DNA from: Hydractinia symbiolongicarpus
Lineage: Eukaryota; Cnidaria; Hydrozoa; Anthoathecata; Hydractiniidae
Assembly: GCF_029227915.1 (NCBI RefSeq)
Contig: NC_079882.1
Coordinates: 24,621,001 to 24,681,000, forward strand
DNA length: 60,000 bases
Direction: 5' to 3'
Shown: positions 55,901 through 60,000 of the stretch, piece after piece
How the letters are laid out: each line of letters starts with the position of its first letter
How positions within the stretch are numbered: the stretch's first letter is position 1
Made by a program: the position numbers and the translations under genes
Notes under the pieces: model-generated
Seen by the model: only the letters and a program-made list of their open reading frames with translations
Databases searched by the model: none
What the model was told of the DNA's origin: nothing

Positions 55901-58900
55901 ATTTTTACCCTTTAGGCTGTCCTTAGAATAATTTATGTGTTCCGTAATCAAGACCGACTCTAACAAAATATTGCCCACTATTTTCGATATACAGGAAAGT
56001 ATGTGCAGCCCTTGATTTGTCAGATAAATCTTCTTCGTTATGCTTGGACATGTTTTTTTTATTTCTAAGTTGACCATCATTTTTTGTCGACAGACCTACC
56101 CGATTTCCTTTTCGTTCATATTACGACAAAAGAATTACTTTAGGACAGCCTTAAGAAAGTTTTTGATTTTCTTGTCCTTGGCTTCTTACCCGCGTTGTCG
56201 CATTCTTTACCTAAGTTATTCATGGCCTTTATTTTTGCCAATAATAATAAGTAAGAATTCTATTAGGTGGAGACAGTGGGAGACAAATACATGACAGCTA
56301 GTGGTCTTCCTGAAAGATGTTTAAATCATCCTCAGGTGATATGCACGCTTGCTTTGGATATGTTAGATGCTACACGAGAAGTCAAAATTAATGGAAAAGA
56401 TATACAGGTAAACAGCTAGCTCACTTTGTCTCTTATATTTATTTAAGTTGCTATGATAAAAAATCTGACCTGAATATTTTCCTTAAGAAAATTTGATGGA
56501 AAGTAAATTTGGTGGAATTAAATTTGGCAGATTACAAAAATATTAAATTTTGCGGATATCAAAAAGTTTTGGCGGGAATTTTATGTGGTGGATAAAGAAA
56601 GCTTGTTTTGAAAATTTCGATTTTTTTTTCTTTTTTTTAAAACAGCTACATCATTAGTTTTTTTATAATATCAGTCATAAACTTAATAAATAATATTTCT
56701 AATATTGACAAATAGTAAAAAAATAAAAAAATAAAAAAATTAACCTTCTTCCCTTAATGTATGTAATTTTGTGAACTTTTGCACTTACATAGGTGACGTT
56801 TGGTATTCATTCAGGGGAAGTAGTTGCTGGAGTGATTGGTCAACGAATGCCACGCTACTGTTTATTTGGAAACGCTGTGAATCTGACAAGTAGAACCGAG
56901 ACCACCGGATTAAAAGGAGAAATTAACGTCACAGAGGAAACATTCAAGTGAGTTTATTTATGAATCATCTTGTGATAACTGTGTTGTGTTTCTTGTGATT
57001 AAGAACGAAAAAACAAAAACAAGTAAGTAAAGGTTGCACTTGTTTCTTAGTAGAGAATAAAAATCCCCATAAAAATAGCTGTTGTTTGTTTTTGCACAAA
57101 ATGGTAGCGAGAAACGCGAAACGCGGTATATAATGGACGGGCGAACCCGTGGATTTATCCACTGGCCACCGACTAGTATAGCATATATTTCGCGTAGTCT
57201 AGCCAATCAAAGAATAAAATAGAATAAAAATCCCAAAAAAAATTTTGCTTTGGATTTAATTCATAACGTATTTATTGTTTCTTATGACATTGAGTGCTTA
57301 GGGAGATGAAATGATGTCAGAAGAAATGATGAATTAGTTATTCTTTGAGATAGTGAAAAAGGTGAAGGCAGTGAAAAATCTAGTTATCACAAGTCGAGTA
57401 AAATTTTCCTGTTTTATGATTTTATAACAAATAATTTTTCTGGATTTATTTTAGATTGCTGAGTCAGTCTGATATATCTAATAATTACGAGTTTACAAAA
57501 AGAGGAAAAGTGGCTATGAAAGGAAAATCTGAACCGATGTTGACGTATACGTTATCACGACCTGTCGACCGAAGCCAATTGTCGAAAGCCTCCATGTTTT
57601 TAAGTCAGGAATTCCAACCCGCTTTCCTCAGTATACATGGTCTTGGCGGTTCTGAATCAGGAAGCCCCGTATTGACAGGAAGTGGTGCTGTTACTTTGAA
57701 TAGAAATCGATGCAATTCAGGAAACAGTAACATGAGACGTAGTCGGAATGCTTCTGTGTATGCTAGTCGCTTCAATACTCCTGGTATGTATCACCGTTTC
57801 AAGTAACTCATACAACTAGGCAACTTTGTCCTTAGGGTTTTTTCTCCATAAAAAGAGAGAAAAAAATAACCCGGGGTTGCTCGTTTAATCTTTTCAGAGC
57901 TTCTTTTTAAAATTACTGCTGCTGTGTTGCCACTAAATTACGTAATTTAGGGAAATCAGAGAAACCAGAGAATTTTGAAAGTGATCAGGAGAAATTGGAG
58001 AAAAAAAAAGGTTTATTAGGAAATCAATTAATTTTGCATTTTTTGCTTTTAAATTTTAGGTTTTATGTATTATATGTTTTTTCTTTTCTAGTTACTAAAT
58101 ACTAACTTTTAAATAAAAAATATAACTAGCGCACAAAATTCAACACTTACGGCTTATGTAGATTCATGGTGGGTTTTTATTCTAAATTTGTTAGTTTTGA
58201 TATTGGAAAAAATCAAGGAAAATCAGGGAACTTCTTTCCTGAATAACCGTGCCAACTCTGTACTGGTTTTCTTTACAACTGTTTTTGTTATAAGATAGCT
58301 CATCTTTTTCCTCCGACAACATTTTTACAATATTAGACAGAATAACTTGTCAATATATTTTTACCTGTGCTCATTAAACAACACAAATCTATTGAGAACG
58401 TGTAATACGCGAAGAAGCAGCGATAAAAACGTAATTCTTGTAATTAAAAATTGATAGATGTGTTAACCTTGATATTAACCACCAAGTATGGTTGCTAACC
58501 AAAAGAATAATTCTTTCCATATATCTATGTTCTATACTATCATATCACCTTGGAAATGCCTATTTTTCTGTTTACTCTTAATGACCTAAAAATTTCCAAC
58601 GCACATGAGGTGTTTGTCTATGGAATTTAGGAAAGTATTTAGTGTGAACGGGCTTTAATAAGCGTCTTCCCAGATTAAAAGTGTGTTAGTTTTCGAAAAA
58701 GTAGGAACGATGGAAAGTGAAGAGGTAAGAGTCTTAGGTCTGTCTGTGACAATTAACAGGTCAACTTTTACAAATAGGCGCGCGTGTCTAACATCATGCG
58801 TGTGTAAGTAAGGGGTTAAGAGTATGATCATTGGGAGATGAACTTCTTTCAATAATATTTTTAAACACGATTGTAGGTCGGATAATTACAGTGATACATA

Positions 58901-59242
58901 TATACATACATCTGATAGTAAAAGGAGTCGTTAGTTACAATATATCAAATCACGTTCCCAATATTTTCAGGAGCAAGTAAAAATGTCAGCCGTTATGCCA
59001 CGCCCCTGAGGAGTCGATGTAACTCTGCTGTGTCCACGGCGCCGTACATTCCTTCCAATAGCAATAATCAAAAGAAATACAAAGTAAACGAGTCCGCGCA
59101 TGTCAACATTGGAAACAGACTCGATTTATTAGAAGAGCGAAGTCCTATATCATTAAGCCCGACGTCGACGAGTCCTCAGATGAACCATGCGGATATTGAA
59201 AACATTTTAAAACAAGTGAACAAATCTTTGCACATAAAGTAA
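52922..59242 (+). CDS. GUCY1B1: Soluble guanylate cyclase beta subunit, 8 coding exons, 770 aa
   Basis: Beta subunits bind haem, sense NO and pair with an alpha subunit to make cGMP. Coding exons: 52922-52924 (ATG only), 53795-53868, 53967-54064, 54607-55847, 56267-56407, 56793-56947, 57455-57783 and 58971-59242; all phases agree. H-NOX (1-185): [12 protein letters not shown], haem-ligand His104 in SLHDHL, Y-x-S-x-R at 134-138. Then the H-NOX-associated domain ([43 protein letters not shown]), coiled coil and cyclase domain. FSGIV (430-434) has Gly where alpha subunits have the metal Asp, as in beta1, so an alpha partner should be needed; guanine-contact Glu474 and Cys542 are kept ([17 protein letters not shown]). 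After about residue 605 comes a Ser/Asn/Arg-rich tail of about 165 residues, absent from the 619-aa vertebrate beta1. Introns 5 and 7 contain no genes. Confidence 0.94.
53174..53280 (+). repeat. MITE-like fragment in cyclase intron 1
   Basis: ACTAGTCTTAAGCCCGTGTG at the left and GACTGACAGACAGACAG at the right resemble the two ends of the CRE-bearing MITE family brought close together, as in a solo deletion derivative. No CRE octamer. Confidence 0.45.
54081..54229 (+). repeat. Five-unit tandem repeat, 30-bp period, in cyclase intron 3
   Basis: Units start at 54081, 54111, 54141, 54171 and 54200. The consensus is close to CCTAATCCAGCCTTCTGACA followed by TGTATTTTT. Units differ by several substitutions but keep length (30, 30, 30, 29), so it is an aged minisatellite. 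Confidence 0.9.
57134..57182 (-). repeat. MITE end fragment in cyclase intron 6
   Basis: GGCGAACCCGTGGATTTATC then CACTGG and GACTAGTATA is the reverse of the family left end (ACTAGTCGATAAARCCCGTG, with the GTGGA..TCCAC hairpin). Confidence 0.45.
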
Positions 59243-60000
59243 AAATAATCTCATGCACGGTAATTTCCTGTCAATCAAGGAAAATATTACACTCACTCTT
59301 AAAAGAGTTTAGAAATCCTGGATTATGGTAATTCAGACCAAATTTACCATTGATCTTTTTAAAATTATTAAATAGTTTATTCCGTCAAACTTGATCGATA
59401 TATTTTTGTAGCAATAATTTATATAGAGCTATTTGGACGTTCTTTTTAAACCGATTACGAAGATATTTAGTTTTTTATGATATTAGGTTTTTCCGACAAA
59501 AACGAGGAAAATGTCAAACAAAAAACTCTTGGATAATTGGTTTAAGCCTCGTGGTTTTAAATGAAAAGCCTTAGTTCAATGTAGAATTTTTATAAAATAT
59601 TTAGTTGTGTTATAATCTTTATAGCAAATTTCATTGAAAATGTCTCGCGCTTGGAACCAACTCGTTTCCAACGACTGTTCTTTCTTGATTTCTGACGGTG
59701 ATTCGCCGTCATCAGGTACTGGGAACGATGTTGGTTTGGGTGTAAGCTAATGGAACCCCTAAGGCCCATTGTATAAGCCTTGTTGTGCCGAGCAGAGATC
59801 GAAATATTCACCATGCCTCGCGGCTCGGTTCTGCACACCGTTTTATAAGAGCCGAGCCGAACTAAATCCTACATAATTTTTTAAAATAGAAGCTGTTTAA
59901 CAACATTTTCTGCCGAATAAGCAGTGTTAAAATGTTATGTGTATGCTTTAGCACGGCTCAGCTTGACATTTTTGTTTCATACAATCGAGCCAAGTCGTGC
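59243..60000. other. Cyclase 3' flank and GAGCCG-rich repeat at the window edge
   Basis: The 3' UTR should lie just after 59242. From about 59780 short motifs recur in both orientations (GTGCCGAGC, GCGGCTCGG, GAGCCGAGCCGA, GCACGGCTCAGC, GAGCCAAGTCGTGC), like the subterminal repeats of a hAT-type element running off the window. A 36-codon ORF at 59642 is not recognisable. Confidence 0.45.

Noticed and set aside
55848-55931. Read-through end of the cyclase exon 4 ORF after VYK
   Set aside because: A GTAGGT donor at 55848 joins to VETVGDKY in exon 5; the following residues are intron.
1-60000. CRISPR arrays or prokaryotic operons
   Set aside because: No regularly spaced identical repeats with unique spacers; coding regions are spliced eukaryotic genes or retroelements.

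Overview
The window looks like AT-rich nuclear DNA from an early-branching animal, most probably a cnidarian and perhaps a hydrozoan. The reasons are metazoan genes with GT-AG introns, divergent class C GPCRs in an intronless array, sGC and exocyst genes, and many cnidarian-style repeats (CR1-like LINEs, GalEa-like copia, MITEs, tRNA-derived SINEs). The species cannot be named from sequence alone.

Layout. (1) 1-16061, minus strand: three related intronless class C GPCR genes, the leftmost running off the window edge. Old mobile elements lie between them (copia remnant, pogo-like MITE, TTAA-flanked element). (2) 16799-26521, minus strand: the 5' part of EXOC1 (Sec3), spliced by eye from five exons that encode the PIP2-binding PH region. 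The rest of EXOC1 must lie at lower coordinates or beyond the window, so the GPCR array probably sits inside EXOC1 introns. EXOC1 intron 1 is a transposon sink (DNA element with long TIRs, MITEs, SINE, Gypsy remnant). (3) 26727-40142, plus strand: SUGT1 (SGT1 co-chaperone), a complete 12-exon gene read by eye, divergent from EXOC1 with about 205 bp between the two start codons. Its intron 1 holds a young CR1-like LINE in the sense orientation and its intron 2 holds two tandem CRE-rich MITEs. (4) 40143-50804: intergenic DNA with a SINE, two minus-strand LINE remnants and a hAT-like element. (5) 50805-52022, plus: IFT57 as a single uninterrupted ORF. (6) 52922-59242, plus: a soluble guanylate cyclase beta subunit in eight coding exons, the first encoding only the initiator Met, with an unusual basic/Ser-rich C-terminal extension.

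The host genes are mostly housekeeping or signalling: exocytosis (EXOC1), HSP90 co-chaperone (SUGT1), ciliary transport (IFT57), NO-cGMP signalling (sGC beta) and putative chemosensing (GPCRs). They need not act together. The most interesting points are the GPCR array apparently nested in EXOC1, an extra in-frame EXOC1 exon, the ATG-only first exon and new tail of the cyclase, a MITE family that scatters perfect CRE octamers into introns, and a 1.7-kb TIR element with GCGAT-rich subterminal arms and internal repeats. No CRISPR array, no convincing tRNA or rRNA gene and no prokaryotic feature was seen.
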